DNA of 41,682 nt from Acidimicrobiaceae bacterium (GTDB lineage: Bacteria > Actinomycetota > Acidimicrobiia > Acidimicrobiales > RAAP-2), in assembly GCA_027315445.1 (NCBI GenBank), contig DAHUYA010000180.1, positions 1 through 41,682 of the forward strand, given 5' to 3'. The stretch's first letter is position 1. Each line of letters begins with the position of its first letter. The notes below the pieces were generated by a model that saw only the letters and a list, made by a program, of their open reading frames with translations, made no database searches and was not told where the DNA came from. The translations under genes were made by a program, and so were the position numbers. Below are positions 27,190 to 36,328 of the stretch, in pieces.

Positions 27190-27262
27190 AGCGGACGACG
27201 GGATTCGAACCCGCGACCCTCACCTTGGCAAGGTGATGCTCTACCAACTGAGCCACGTCCGC
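27190..27262 (-). tRNA. tRNA-Gly (anticodon GCC)
   Basis: Cloverleaf GCGGACG TG GCTC AGTTGGTA GAGC A TCACC TTGCCAA GGTGA GGGTC GCGGG TTCGAAT CCCGT CGTCCGC T. Confidence 0.96.
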
Positions 27263-27277
27263 GTCTAAGCCGACACT

Positions 27278-28753
27278 CTACCCCTCCCCCGCGGCCGGCG
27301 GGAGCTCCCGCACTCCGGTGACCCGGCCGGTGCCGACGGCCGCCGCCACCAACTCCGCGAATGCGTCGTCGAGGCAGATGGCCAGGTCCTGCACGTCGGG
27401 GACGAGGCGCCGGCAGCCGAGGAGCCCGAAATAGAGGGTGTCCTCATAGCTCATCGCGGTGACGTTGAGCCCCATCCCCTCGGCCACCGGCCCGATCGGG
27501 TACAGGGCCACCACCCGGGCCCCCGCACAGAAGAGGCCCATCGGTGGCCCCGGGACGCTCGACACGGTCAGGTTGGCGAGCGGGGGAAGACGGTCGAAGA
27601 CCCGAAGGCCGGCCGCCCAGCGGGCCAGCCTCGAGGCCACCACCGGCGGCGCCATCCGGGCCAGGTCCTCCACGAGCCTTCCCCCGGTCATCGGTTGCTG
27701 CGCCTTGGCCTCCGCCGTGCCCCGGGCGATCGTCACCAGCCGTGCCACGGGGTCGTCGAGCTCGGTGGCCAGCGAGATCAGCATGCCCCCCACCCGGTTG
27801 CCGAGCGCGCCCCGTTCCTCCTCGTCGCGTGTGGAGACCGGCACCAGGGCGACCAGTGACCCCGTGGGGGTCTCTTCCCGGCGCTCGAGCAGCCGACGCA
27901 CCGCTCCGGCCACCCCGGCCAGCACCACGTCGTTGACCGTGCCCCCGAAAGCGGACCGCACCAGCTTGGCGTCCTGCAGCGGCAGGGTCAGGGTGGCGAG
28001 CCGCCGGCGGTCGGAGAGGCTGCCGTTGAGCGAGGTCCGCGGGGCCCGGAAGGGTGAGGGCGGAGGCCGCTGGCCCACCTCGGCCAGCCGCTGGTTGTGC
28101 TCGGCCACCCCCACGACGGTGTCGACTCCCCGTTGCAGGACGCCGAGCACCGTCTCGGGCTGGCGGGCCAGGCCGCCGAGGGCGTGCTTCCACCGTGCCG
28201 GCGAGGACGGCAGGGGCGGTGGGTCCCATGGCCCGGCCGGCCCGGCCACCGGGGACGAATGCGGTCGGAGGTCGAAGAAGGCTGCCAGCACAGTGGCACC
28301 GGACACGCCGTCGAGGATGGCGTGGTGCAGCCGGGCGGCCACCGCGGTGCGGTCCTGGCGGAGACCCTCCACCACCACCATCTCCCACAGTGGGCGGGAG
28401 AGGTCGAGAGGGCGGGCCAGCAGGTCGGCCACCAGCTCCTCCAGCTCGCGTGGGCCACCGGGGGCGGGGATGCTGGCCCGTCGCAGATGGTCGTCGAGAT
28501 CGAAGGCGGGGTCGTCCACCCACACCGGGTGGTGCAGGCCGAGCGGCGCCCGAACCACCCGCTGGCGGAGCGGCGGGACGAGGTGGAGTCGCTCCTCCAC
28601 CAGGCGGCGGATCTGGGCGAACCGGGTCGACGGGCTGAACAGGGACCGGCGGCCCTCCGGCGGGTCGAGGACCAGGACGGCCCCCACGTGGAGGCGGTTG
28701 TGCCCCTCCTCCAGCGAGAGGAAGGCGGCATCCAGGCCGTCGAGCGGTCGCAC
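27278..28753 (-). CDS. wax ester synthase/diacylglycerol acyltransferase (WS/DGAT) family O-acyltransferase
   Basis: MRPLDGLDAAFLSLEEG...RLHHAILDGVSG (HHxxxDG)...GNRVGGMLISL. Confidence 0.93.
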   Translation of the reverse strand: MRPLDGLDAAFLSLEEGHNRLHVGAVLVLDPPEGRRSLFSPSTRFAQIRRLVEERLHLVPPLRQRVVRAPLGLHHPVWVDDPAFDLDDHLRRASIPAPGGPRELEELVADLLARPLDLSRPLWEMVVVEGLRQDRTAVAARLHHAILDGVSGATVLAAFFDLRPHSSPVAGPAGPWDPPPLPSSPARWKHALGGLARQPETVLGVLQRGVDTVVGVAEHNQRLAEVGQRPPPSPFRAPRTSLNGSLSDRRRLATLTLPLQDAKLVRSAFGGTVNDVVLAGVAGAVRRLLERREETPTGSLVALVPVSTRDEEERGALGNRVGGMLISLATELDDPVARLVTIARGTAEAKAQQPMTGGRLVEDLARMAPPVVASRLARWAAGLRVFDRLPPLANLTVSSVPGPPMGLFCAGARVVALYPIGPVAEGMGLNVTAMSYEDTLYFGLLGCRRLVPDVQDLAICLDDAFAELVAAAVGTGRVTGVRELPPAAGEG

Positions 28754-28754
28754 C

Positions 28755-29198
28755 TCAGCGCCCGCTGTGGCCGAAGCCTCCAGCCCCGCGCTCGGCAGGC
28801 GGCAGGTCGGCCTCGGCCACCACCACGAAGCTCGCCTCCTCCACCCGCTGGATCACGAGCTGGGCAACCCGGTCCCCCCGGTTGACCTCGTAGTCCTCCT
28901 TTGGGTCCGTGTTGACCAACAGCACCGAGAGCTCGCCCCGGTAGCCGGCGTCGATCAGCCCCGGGGTGTTGAGGCAGGTGACCCCGTGACGCAGCGCCAG
29001 CCCGCTGCGGGGCTGGACGAAGCCGGCGTAGCCCTCCGGGATGGCCACCACCACCCCGGTCGGCACCAGCGCCCGCCCCCCGCCGGCCACGAGCAGCGCA
29101 CCCTCGCGGGCGAAGAGATCGGCGCCGGCGTCGCCGGGGCGCGCGTAGCCGGGCACGGGGAGCTCGGGGTCGAGCTGGTGGAGCGCAACGGCGAGCAC
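28755..29198 (-). CDS. dut: dUTP diphosphatase
   Basis: PGDAGADLFA, QPRSGLALRHGV, GLIDAGYRGELSV, NRGDRVAQLVI, RGAGGFGHSGR dUTPase motifs. Confidence 0.96.
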   Translation of the reverse strand: MLAVALHQLDPELPVPGYARPGDAGADLFAREGALLVAGGGRALVPTGVVVAIPEGYAGFVQPRSGLALRHGVTCLNTPGLIDAGYRGELSVLLVNTDPKEDYEVNRGDRVAQLVIQRVEEASFVVVAEADLPPAERGAGGFGHSGR

Positions 29199-29258
29199 GG
29201 CGTGACACTACCGACCCCGGGTCACCCTCCACCGTGCCGCCGGTAGCATCACTCTCCG

Positions 29259-29885
29259 ATGTTGGCCTGGATGGACCTCGAGATGACCGGCCTCGACCCG
29301 GCCCGTCACCGAATCGTCGAGATCGCCACCCTGCTGACCGACGACGACCTGGCGGTGGTGGCCGAGGGCCCCGACCTGGTGGTGAGGGTGAGCCACGAGG
29401 ACCTCGGCGCCATGGACGAGGTGGTGCGCAACATGCACACCCGCTCCGGGCTACTGGCGGCCATCGAGTCCTCGAGCGTCGGCCTCGCCGACGCCGGTCG
29501 CGCCACGCTCGAGTTCCTCCGCTCCCACATCGCCGAGCCCGGCACCGTGCCGCTCGCCGGGAACTCGATCGGGACGGACCGGCGGTTCCTGGCCGCCCAG
29601 CTCCCGGAGATCGAGGCCTTCTTCCATTACCGGTCGGTCGACGTCTCGACGGTGAAGGAGCTCTGCCGCCGGTGGTACCCCGACGCCCTCGCCGGGGCAC
29701 CCCGCAAACGCACCGCCCACCGGGCGATGGACGACATCAAGGAGAGCGTTGCCGAGCTGACGTACTACCGGCGGTCCATCTTCCGACCTGCGGAGCCCGC
29801 GGTCGGGTCCGCGATCGGGCGTGCGGCGCTGGTCGAGGCCGCCGAGTCGGCGCCCGCACCGGCGGCCGGCCCCGACCCGGCATGA
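29259..29885 (+). CDS. orn: oligoribonuclease
   Basis: LAWMDLEMTGLDPARHRIVEIATLLTD...GNSIGTDRRFL...HRAMDDIKESVAEL (DEDDh exonuclease). Confidence 0.95.
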   Translation: MLAWMDLEMTGLDPARHRIVEIATLLTDDDLAVVAEGPDLVVRVSHEDLGAMDEVVRNMHTRSGLLAAIESSSVGLADAGRATLEFLRSHIAEPGTVPLAGNSIGTDRRFLAAQLPEIEAFFHYRSVDVSTVKELCRRWYPDALAGAPRKRTAHRAMDDIKESVAELTYYRRSIFRPAEPAVGSAIGRAALVEAAESAPAPAAGPDPA

Positions 29886-31822
29886 CCAGCCGTGAGGAGG
29901 TGCGGGCGACCCTCAGTCGAGCCGAGGCGACGGCGAGGTTGACCGCCATCGGCGAACGGTTCGAGATGGCCGAGGTGGAGATCCGAGGGGTCCCCACGAG
30001 GACCTGGGTCCACGCCCCGGCCTCGCTGCGGGCCGTGCTCGAGCGCTCGCTCCGCTACGGCGACGACGTCTTCCTCGTCTACGAGGACGAGCGGATCACC
30101 TTCGGCGAGCACTTCCGGCAGGCGGCCACCCTGGCGCGTCGGCTGGGTGAGCGCTTCGGGATCGGCAAGGGCGACCGGGTGGCGATCGCCATGCGGAACC
30201 TGCCCGAGTGGGTGGTGGCCTTCTGGGCGGCCACGCTGGCGGGGGCGGTGGTGGTCCCGCTCAACGCCTGGTGGACCGGCGACGAGCTGCGCTTCGCCCT
30301 CGAGGACTCTGGGTCGGTGGTCGTAGTGGCCGACGAGGAGCGGGCCGACCGCCTAGGCGGTGGTGGGACGGCGCTTCCCGACCTCCGGGCGATGGTGGTC
30401 ACGAGCGAGCACCGGCACCCGGAGCCGGCCGCCCCCACCCGTGGCGTGGCACCCGAGGAGGTCTCGTTCGCCGATGCCCTGGGTGAGGTCGACCCGCACG
30501 CCGAGGCGCCCGAGATCGTCCTCGAGCCGGAGGACGACGCCACCATCTTCTACACCTCGGGCACCACCGGTCGGCCGAAAGGGGCGGTGGGCACCCACCG
30601 CAACATCTGCACCAACCTGATGAACCTGACCTTCGTGAACGCCCTGAACGCCCTGCGTTTCGGCAGTGGGGACCCCCCACCGGCCACGGCGCGCGACGGG
30701 GGTGCCGAGGGGGACACAGCCGGGGTGGCGGCCAGCGGCCCGGCCGGGGACACAGCCGGGGGGGCGGCCAGCGGCCCGGCCGGGGACACGGCCGGGGAGC
30801 CGGTCGGGACCCGGCAGCCGAACATCTCGCTGTTGTCGGTGCCCCTCTTCCACGCCACCGGCTGCCACTCCGTGCTGGTCCCGAACACGGCCAGCGGTGG
30901 GCGGCTCGTCATGATGCACCACTTCGACCCCGAGCGGGCGCTCGAGCTGATCGAGCGCGAGCGGGTGACCACCTTCGGCGGCGTCCCGACCATGGTGATG
31001 CGGGTTCTCGATTCGCCCGACTTCGCCCGCCGCGACGTCTCCTCCGTCCGCTCCGTCTCCTACGGAGGCGCCCCCGCTCCGCCCGAGCTGGTCCGCCGGA
31101 TCCGGTCCCACTTCCCGGCCGGCCGGCCCGGCAACGGCTACGGGCTGACCGAGACCTCCTCGGTCACGTGCATGCTCAGCGGTGAGGACTACGTGGCCCA
31201 CCCCGACACCGTCGGGGCGCCGGTCCCGGTGGCCGACGTGGCCGTGGTGCCCGAGGACTTCGAGGGCGAGGAGCCGGACCCCTCCCTTCCCTCGGGCCCG
31301 GAGGTGACCGGAGAGCTCTGGATCAAGGGCCCCCAGGTGGTCCGCGGCTACTGGCGGCGCCCCGACGAGACGGCCCGCACCTTCACCCGCGGCTGGCTCC
31401 ACACCGGCGACATCGCCCGGATCGACCACGAGGGCTACGTCTCGATCGTCGACCGCGCGAAGGACGTGGTCATCCGGGGCGGCGAGAACGTGTACTCGGC
31501 CGAGGTCGAGGACGCCCTCTACGAGCACCCGGCGGTGGCCGAGTGCGCCGTCATCGGCGTGCCGCACCCCGTCCTCGGCGAAGAGGTCGGTGTCGTGGTG
31601 GTGCTCCGGCCCGGCCACAAGGTGACGGCCGAGGAGCTGACCCTGCACGTGCGGGACCGGCTGGCCGCCTTCAAGGCGCCCACCCGGGTCTGGTTCCGCG
31701 GAGCCGGCCTACCGCGCAACCCGGCCGGAAAGCTCCTGAAGCGCCCGCTGCGCCAGGAGGTGCTCGGCGGGGGTCCGGCGACGGGGGCCGGCGAGCCGCA
31801 GCCGGCCCAGGGGCCGGCCTGA
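29882..31822 (+). CDS. AMP-dependent acyl-CoA synthetase/ligase
   Basis: YTSGTTGRPKGAVGTHRN; GYGLTETSS; YWRRPDETARTF...GWLHTGDIARIDHEGYVSIVDRAKDVVIRGGENV; ATGA overlap with orn. Confidence 0.93.
   Translation: MTSREEVRATLSRAEATARLTAIGERFEMAEVEIRGVPTRTWVHAPASLRAVLERSLRYGDDVFLVYEDERITFGEHFRQAATLARRLGERFGIGKGDRVAIAMRNLPEWVVAFWAATLAGAVVVPLNAWWTGDELRFALEDSGSVVVVADEERADRLGGGGTALPDLRAMVVTSEHRHPEPAAPTRGVAPEEVSFADALGEVDPHAEAPEIVLEPEDDATIFYTSGTTGRPKGAVGTHRNICTNLMNLTFVNALNALRFGSGDPPPATARDGGAEGDTAGVAASGPAGDTAGGAASGPAGDTAGEPVGTRQPNISLLSVPLFHATGCHSVLVPNTASGGRLVMMHHFDPERALELIERERVTTFGGVPTMVMRVLDSPDFARRDVSSVRSVSYGGAPAPPELVRRIRSHFPAGRPGNGYGLTETSSVTCMLSGEDYVAHPDTVGAPVPVADVAVVPEDFEGEEPDPSLPSGPEVTGELWIKGPQVVRGYWRRPDETARTFTRGWLHTGDIARIDHEGYVSIVDRAKDVVIRGGENVYSAEVEDALYEHPAVAECAVIGVPHPVLGEEVGVVVVLRPGHKVTAEELTLHVRDRLAAFKAPTRVWFRGAGLPRNPAGKLLKRPLRQEVLGGGPATGAGEPQPAQGPA
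30713..30796. repeat. 36-bp in-frame tandem repeat inside acyl-CoA synthetase
   Basis: DTAGVAASGPAG / DTAGGAASGPAG / DTAGEPVG coded by near-identical 36-bp units. Confidence 0.9.
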
Positions 31823-31823
31823 T

Positions 31824-31843
31824 CGCGCCGGGGCCCCGGCGCG
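31824..31843. terminator. perfect 20-bp GC palindrome between convergent genes, candidate bidirectional terminator
   Basis: cgcgccgggg|ccccggcgcg immediately after the acyl-CoA synthetase stop. Confidence 0.45.
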
Positions 31844-31885
31844 TCGGGGGGCCGGCGGCCGGGGTGCCCGCGGTCGGGGGGCGGA

Positions 31886-32521
31886 CTACTTGTTGGGCTG
31901 CGGGGTGATCCGGAGGTAGGGCTTGAGGGTCTTGAAGCCCTTCGGGAACCGCGTCTTGGCCTCGTCGTCGGGGATGGCCGGGGCGATGATCACGTCGCCG
32001 CCGTCCACCCAGTTCACCGGGGTGGAGACCTGGTAGTCGGCGGTCAGCTGCAGCGAGTCGAGGACCCGGATGACCTCGTCCACGTTGCGTCCGGTGGAGG
32101 CGGGGTAGGTGAGGGTCAGCTTGACCTTCTTGTCCGGGCCGATGATGAACACTGAACGGACGGTCAGGGTGTCGTTGGCGTTCGGGTGGATCATGTCGTA
32201 GAGATCCGCCACCTGGTGCCCTTCGTCGCCGATCAAGGGGAAGTTCAGGGGTTGTCCCTGCGTCTCGGCGATGTCCCCCGCCCAGCCGTTGTGCGACTCC
32301 ACCGAGTCCACCGACAGGCCGATGAGCTTCGTGTTGCGCTTGTCGAACTCGCCCTTGGCCTTGGCGAAGGCCCCCAGCTCGGTCGTGCAGACCGGGGTGA
32401 AGTCCTTCGGGTGGGAGAACAGGATCCCCCAGCTGTCGCCCAGCCACTCGTGGAAGTGGATGGTCCCCTCGGTGGTCTCGGCCGTGAAGTCAGGTGCGGT
32501 GTCGCCGAGTCGAACAGTCAT
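31886..32521 (-). CDS. peroxiredoxin, 1-Cys (Prx6-like) type
   Basis: MTVRLGDTAPDFTAETTEGTIHFHEWLGDSWGILFSHPKDFTPVCTTELG...STGRNVDEVIRVLDSLQLT. Confidence 0.93.
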   Translation of the reverse strand: MTVRLGDTAPDFTAETTEGTIHFHEWLGDSWGILFSHPKDFTPVCTTELGAFAKAKGEFDKRNTKLIGLSVDSVESHNGWAGDIAETQGQPLNFPLIGDEGHQVADLYDMIHPNANDTLTVRSVFIIGPDKKVKLTLTYPASTGRNVDEVIRVLDSLQLTADYQVSTPVNWVDGGDVIIAPAIPDDEAKTRFPKGFKTLKPYLRITPQPNK

Positions 32522-32716
32522 GGAGCAAGTCCTCCTAGTCACCGGGGCCAGGGCGCCAGTCGCCCTCGTGCCGATGTCGTCCTCGCCGGAAGCCTAGCGA
32601 GGTCCACGGCAATTGTCGACTCAGAAGGTCAAGATTGTGGAACCTCTCCTGACCAGGGGCGGGACGGACGGCCCATCGTCCGGGGCGGTGCCCCGGCCGT
32701 GCGAGAATCAATCGTC

Positions 32717-33529
32717 ATGGCCTCGGGTGAGGGAGTCCAGCCGCCCGTCGGCCCAAGTCTTCCGGGCACGGTGCGCGTCACCTCGGGCCAGTCGGTGACG
32801 GTGGTCGCCATCGACCGACCCGAGGTGCGCAACGCCGTCGACAGCGCCACCGCCGACGCCCTCCGCCGGGCCTTCGAGGCCTTCGAGGCCGACCCGGCGG
32901 CCCGGGTGGCGGTGCTGACCGGCACCGGGGGCCACTTCTGCGCCGGGGCCGACCTGAAGGCGCTGGCCGTCGGCGACCGCCGGCCGGTCCCCGACGAGGG
33001 GCCGGGGCCGATGGGCCCGACCCGCATGACGCTCTCCAAGCCGGTGATCGCCGCCGTCGAGGGCTACGCGGTGGCCGGCGGCCTCGAACTTGCCCTCTGG
33101 TGCGACCTCCGGGTGGCGGCCGAGGGGGCGGTCTTCGGCGTCTTCTGCCGCCGCTTCGGGGTGCCCCTGGCCGACCTCGGCACCGTCCGGCTCCCCCGCC
33201 TGATCGGCCATGGCCGAGCCATGGACCTGAGCCTCACCGGCAGGGGGGTGACGGCGGCCGAGGCGCTCGAGATGGGCCTGGCCAACAGGGTGGTGCCGGA
33301 CGGGCAGGCCCTCGAGGCGGCAGTCGCCCTCGCCGGGGACCTCGCCGCCCTGCCTCAGCTGTGTCTCCGCAGCGACCGGCTCTCCGCCCTCGAGCAGTGG
33401 GGGCTGGCCGAGGAGGAGGCGGCCGCCAACGAGGCCCGAAGGGGCCGAGAGGTGATCGCCAGTGGCGAGACCCTGCAGGGGGCGGCCCGCTTCGCCGGGG
33501 GGGCCGGCCGCGGAGGGGCGCCGGCGTGA
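32717..33529 (+). CDS. enoyl-CoA hydratase/isomerase family (crotonase) protein
   Basis: VAIDRPEVRNAVD, HFCAGADLKAL, KPVIAAVEGYAVAGGLELALWCDLRVA. Confidence 0.93.
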   Translation: MASGEGVQPPVGPSLPGTVRVTSGQSVTVVAIDRPEVRNAVDSATADALRRAFEAFEADPAARVAVLTGTGGHFCAGADLKALAVGDRRPVPDEGPGPMGPTRMTLSKPVIAAVEGYAVAGGLELALWCDLRVAAEGAVFGVFCRRFGVPLADLGTVRLPRLIGHGRAMDLSLTGRGVTAAEALEMGLANRVVPDGQALEAAVALAGDLAALPQLCLRSDRLSALEQWGLAEEEAAANEARRGREVIASGETLQGAARFAGGAGRGGAPA

Positions 33530-34233
33530 GCGGCCCGACCGGCGAGCCGGTCACCGTCGCCGCCTTCGACTTCGACGGGACCCTCACCCGGGGCGGCAGC
33601 GTCTTCCCCTTCTTGGTGGCGGTGCGGGGCACCCTGCCCGTCCTGGGCGCCGTGGTGGCGGGCCTGCCCTCCCTGGTGCGCGGCGGCCTCCTCTCCGGGG
33701 CCGACGCCGACCGGGCCAAGGAGCAGCTGTTCATCCGCCTGCTGGCCGGACTGCCGATCGAGCAGGTGGAGGGGGTGGCCCGGGAGTTCGCCGAGCGCCA
33801 CCTGCGCCTGCGGCTGCGGGCTGATGCCAGGGACCGCCTCGACTGGCACCGGAAGCAGGGGCACCGGGTGGTGCTGGTGTCGGCCTCCCCCGAGGCCTAC
33901 GTGCAGGTGGCCGCCGAGATCCTCGGAGCCGACGGGGCGGTGGCCACCCGGCTGCAGGTGGGCGGCGGCGGCCTCCTGACCGGCCGCTACGAGGGGAAGA
34001 ACTGCCGGGGGGCCGAGAAGTACGCCCGGGTGGTCGGGTGGCTGCGGGCCACCGGGCTGGTGGGCAGCGGGGAGCTGCAGCCCGAGCTGTGGGCCTACGG
34101 CAACTCGAGGGGCGACCTGCGCCTGCTGCAGGCGGCCGACCACGGGGTCAACGCGGGCAGGCTGGGCCGCCTGGGACGCCTCCGCCGGTTCGCCACGCTC
34201 TCGCGGGTCATGGCGGCCGCCCCTCCCCCCTGA
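33526..34233 (+). CDS. HAD-IB family hydrolase (SerB-like phosphatase fold)
   Basis: AAFDFDGTLTRGGS (DxDGT), VVLVSASPEAYV, LWAYGNSRGDLRLL; GTG overlaps ECH stop. Confidence 0.9.
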   Translation: MSGPTGEPVTVAAFDFDGTLTRGGSVFPFLVAVRGTLPVLGAVVAGLPSLVRGGLLSGADADRAKEQLFIRLLAGLPIEQVEGVAREFAERHLRLRLRADARDRLDWHRKQGHRVVLVSASPEAYVQVAAEILGADGAVATRLQVGGGGLLTGRYEGKNCRGAEKYARVVGWLRATGLVGSGELQPELWAYGNSRGDLRLLQAADHGVNAGRLGRLGRLRRFATLSRVMAAAPPP

Positions 34234-34257
34234 CGGTCGCCGGGCGGCGCCGGTCGG

Positions 34258-36238
34258 TCAGCCCGGGGAGGTGGCCATCGCCACCACATGGCCCTGGTAG
34301 CCCGGCACGGCCGTGGTCATGTCACCCATCGACGGCGCGTCGCCGAAGCTGCTCACCTGCCCCGCCCCGTTGACGATCAGATAGCCCTGGCCCGTGGCCG
34401 TGCTGACGATGCCCACCGCGCCCGAGCCGGCGGCGGTGCCGGTGGCCGAGCCCCCGAACCCGGCGTCCCCGAAGGCGAAGATGCCGCCGTCGGCGGCCAC
34501 CAGCCAGTAGCCGCCGCCGTCGGGGGTGGCGGCCATGCCCACGATGGGCTGGTTGAGGGGCTGGCCCCCCATCGACCCGTAGAACTGGGCGTCCCCGAAG
34601 GCGAAGATGCCGCCGTCGGAGGCCACCAGCCAGTAGCCGCCGCCGTCGGGGGTGGCCGTCATGCCCACGATGGGCTTGTTGAGGGGCTGGCCCCCCATCG
34701 ATCCGTAGAAGTGGGCGTCCCCGAAGCTGAAGATGCCGCCGTCGGAGGCCACCTGCCAATAGCCGCCCCGATCGGCCGTCGGCGTCATGCCGACCATCGG
34801 CTGGTTGAGGGGCTGGCCCCCCAGCGACCCGTAGACCTGGGCGTTCCCGAAGCTGAAGATCCCGCCGTCGGACGCCGACAGCCAGTAGCCGCCCACGCCG
34901 CCGCTCGGCTGGTTCTCGATGGTGAACCAGTCGGACTTGAGACCGAGGTCGGAGGCGAAGGTGTCCCCGCTCACCGTCACCGAGCCGGCGTTGCCCACCA
35001 CGTTCACCGTGAGCGCCCGCCCCCCGAAGTCCCCGAGGCCGTTGCGTTGGGTGACGAAGATCGCCTGCAGCGTGCCGATGGCCGGCCACTGGGCCTCGAC
35101 GGAGGACACCGGGACCTGCACGGTCCAGCTGTGGTTGGGGTTGCAGGCCCCGGGCACGCACACCGAGTCGCCGGCGTCGGCGACCGGCGTGAAGACGGGA
35201 CCCGAGGTGTAGCCGCCGGTCGAGGCCGAGTACGTGGTCTCGGCGATCGCCCCCGAGGTGGTCTGCATCACCTGGCCGGCCGTGTCGGTGACCGCCTGGG
35301 CGGTGTAGGGGTTGGACTGGTTGGCCAGCCCGGTATAGGCCTGGCAGGCGGTGGTGTCGCAGATGTCGGCGTAGCCGAAGTAGCCGCCGGACGCCTTGTA
35401 GGCCAGGACGTAGGAGCGGGCGGCCACCGCCTGGGCCTCGAGCTCCTGAAAGCCCCACGGCTCGTTCTGGGGGCCGGGCCCGCCGAGGCTCCCCCAGCTC
35501 GACGGCGACTCGCTGGGCACCACCCCGTCGAGGTACTGGGCCAGCGGCAGGGTGTTGACCGTCCGCTCGGCGCCGGCCGAGTTGAGCACCGGCCCGAGCG
35601 ATCCGTCGACCGAGAGGTTGCCGCCGGTCTGGCACAGCTGCACCGGGCCACCGCCCGAGTCCGACGCCTGGGGGTTGGCCACCCCGGTCGCCTTCAGGGT
35701 CCAGTTCTGCGGGGGGTTCAGGTCGGTGCCGCCGGCGCAGTCGGTGCCGGTGTAGACGTCCCAGCCGGAACCGACCGGGGCGAAGTACACGGCCTGGGCG
35801 CCGGTGACCACCCCGGGGACCACGAGGTTGGCGCCGCCTGGGTCGTAGACGATCGTGTTCTGGTCGTTGTTCTCGAGCAGGGCCACCCGGATGCTCTCCG
35901 AGTCGCTGGGATCTCCGGCGTTGGTGGCCAGCGTGGTGCCCCCGTAGAAGTGGGCCAGGATGTTCTGGTAGGTCGTGTTGCCTGCGCCGGCGTCCTGCCC
36001 GATGGCGTAGCCGAGGGCGCCCCACTGCCCCATCCCGTCGCCCCCGCCCCAGCCGTGGCCGGTGATCTCGACGGTCGCGGTCGGGTACGCGCCGGCCGGC
36101 GACGCGGCGGCCGACAGCAGGCCCACCGACACGGCCGAGGCGATTGCCAGCACCGACGCCAGGGAGATGCGCGGGGAGCGCCGCCCTCGACGGCCGGGAG
36201 GGGACGCGTCGCAGCGCCAGGGAGGTGAGCCGGGGATG
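34258..36238 (-). CDS. SpoIID/LytB-domain secreted protein with C-terminal 42-aa repeats (5' end uncertain)
   Basis: Signal SLASVLAIASAVSVGLLSAAASPAGA; GHGWGGGDGMGQWGALGYA; YLDGVVPSESPSSWG...ELEAQAVAARSYVLAY; no ATG/GTG/TTG near the expected start. Confidence 0.85.
34469..34970. repeat. four 126-bp (42-aa) repeats in SpoIID-domain protein C-terminus
   Basis: GGYWLVASDGGIFAFGDAQFYGSMGGQPLNQPIVGMAATPDG-type units; homologous positions at 34471, 34597, 34723, 34849. Confidence 0.9.
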
Positions 36239-36328
36239 ATGCGGCATCCTAGCCAGGGCCCTCGTCCGCCTGAGGGACCGCCGCCCGGGCCCGGGGGGCC
36301 GCGGGAGCCACCACTACACTCCGCAGCC

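Larger units (their letters stand above)
23160..27262. mobile_element. candidate decayed tRNA-Gly-integrated element (about 4.0 kb between att-like repeats)
   Basis: Same-orientation tRNA 3'-end repeat at both ends, integrase remnant next to the intact tRNA, TA/IS/Fic cargo. Confidence 0.72.

Noticed and set aside
26942-27268. 108-aa ORF containing GIRTRDPHLGKVMLYQLSHVRV
   Set aside because: This peptide is the familiar spurious translation of a tRNA gene.
27459-29246. 595-aa and 570-aa long ORFs antisense or out of frame with WS/DGAT and dut
   Set aside because: Low-complexity Arg/Ser/Pro translations overlapping confidently identified genes.
34469-34970. CRISPR-like regular repeats
   Set aside because: 126-bp periodic units are coding repeats (42 aa) with no unique spacers and no cas genes.
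34288-36228. 646-aa plus-strand ORF opposite the SpoIID-domain gene
   Set aside because: Repeats in it mirror the 126-bp repeats of the sense gene; no independent domain.
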